Source of the DNA: Bacteroidota bacterium
GTDB lineage: Bacteria > Bacteroidota > Bacteroidia > Chitinophagales > Chitinophagaceae
Reading direction: 5' to 3'
Length of the DNA stretch: 61,328 nucleotides
Assembly (NCBI GenBank): GCA_018268085.1
Contig: JAFDXE010000027.1
Location: forward strand, 1-61,328
Shown here: positions 61,301 through 61,328 of the stretch, in pieces
How positions within the stretch are numbered: the stretch's first letter is position 1
Layout: each line of letters begins with the position of its first letter
The notes under the pieces: generated by a model
The model's input: only the letters and a program-made list of their open reading frames with translations
Told to the model about the DNA's origin: nothing
Database searches by the model: none
Position numbers and translations under genes: made by a program

Positions 61301-61328
61301 TTGATCCTTCAATGATTGGAATTAGTTA

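Overview
The window reads as chromosome of a member of the Bacteroidota, most likely Chitinophagales/Chitinophagaceae. This rests on several signs: three proteins with C-terminal type IX secretion (T9SS) sorting domains; a TonB receptor with a CarboxypepD_reg-like front domain; an S46 dipeptidyl peptidase; the block miaB / sigma-54 regulator / lptE / secG; promoters of the TAnnTTTG type; and signal peptides that almost always leave Gln as the first mature residue. The DNA is moderately AT-rich and densely coding. I see no rRNA, tRNA, CRISPR array, prophage or intact insertion sequence.

Layout. 0-5 kb: a small His/Cys exported protein and a TonB receptor, then a lipoprotein and a coiled-coil protein. 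5-10 kb: an acetyltransferase, a large secreted reprolysin-like protease and a YgjV-like membrane protein. 10-19 kb: mostly minus-strand envelope and housekeeping genes (YceI, OB-fold protein, NUC1-type nuclease, dienelactone hydrolase, outer-membrane barrel, queuosine-precursor transporter, Pcm). 18.8-24.3 kb: a 63-64 bp tandem array ending at the stop codon of a phosphohexomutase gene, then a DUF2279 protein, a phosphoribosyltransferase and a membrane Fe-S protein, closed by an inverted copy of part of the repeat region.

24.3-30.6 kb is the most distinctive part: a LysE exporter, a second YceI protein, and a four-gene overlapping operon (UbiA prenyltransferase, type III polyketide synthase, SAM methyltransferase, FAD oxidoreductase), followed convergently by an ATP-grasp protein. 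The operon looks like a pathway for a membrane phenolic or quinone lipid. It lies between two Fe-S proteins (22.8-24.1 and 30.7-31.4 kb) that I would expect to be neighbours encoding one quinone-linked oxidoreductase.

31.5-42 kb is conserved core: miaB, a sigma-54 activator, lptE, a TPR-like protein, secG, mltG, a BrkB-like protein, two thioredoxin-fold proteins and lpd. 42-53.6 kb carries secreted proteins and peptidases: a repeat-built T9SS surface protein, a DPP11-like S46 peptidase, a DUF4197 protein, a saccharopine dehydrogenase-like enzyme, an M43 protease and a glutaminyl cyclase lipoprotein. 53.7-60 kb is a minus-strand operon (TPR protein, outer-membrane barrel, HU-CCDC81-like membrane protein, methyltransferase). 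The end holds a DoxX protein, a thioesterase and dispersed intergenic repeats.

Two themes tie the window together. One is export: many secreted proteins with N-terminal Gln lie in the same window as the cyclase that would convert that Gln to pyroglutamate. The other is a lipid/quinone module in which biosynthesis (UbiA, PKS, methyltransferase, oxidoreductase), a possible lipid carrier (YceI) and a possible redox user (Fe-S proteins) are close together. The second theme is inference from gene content and order.
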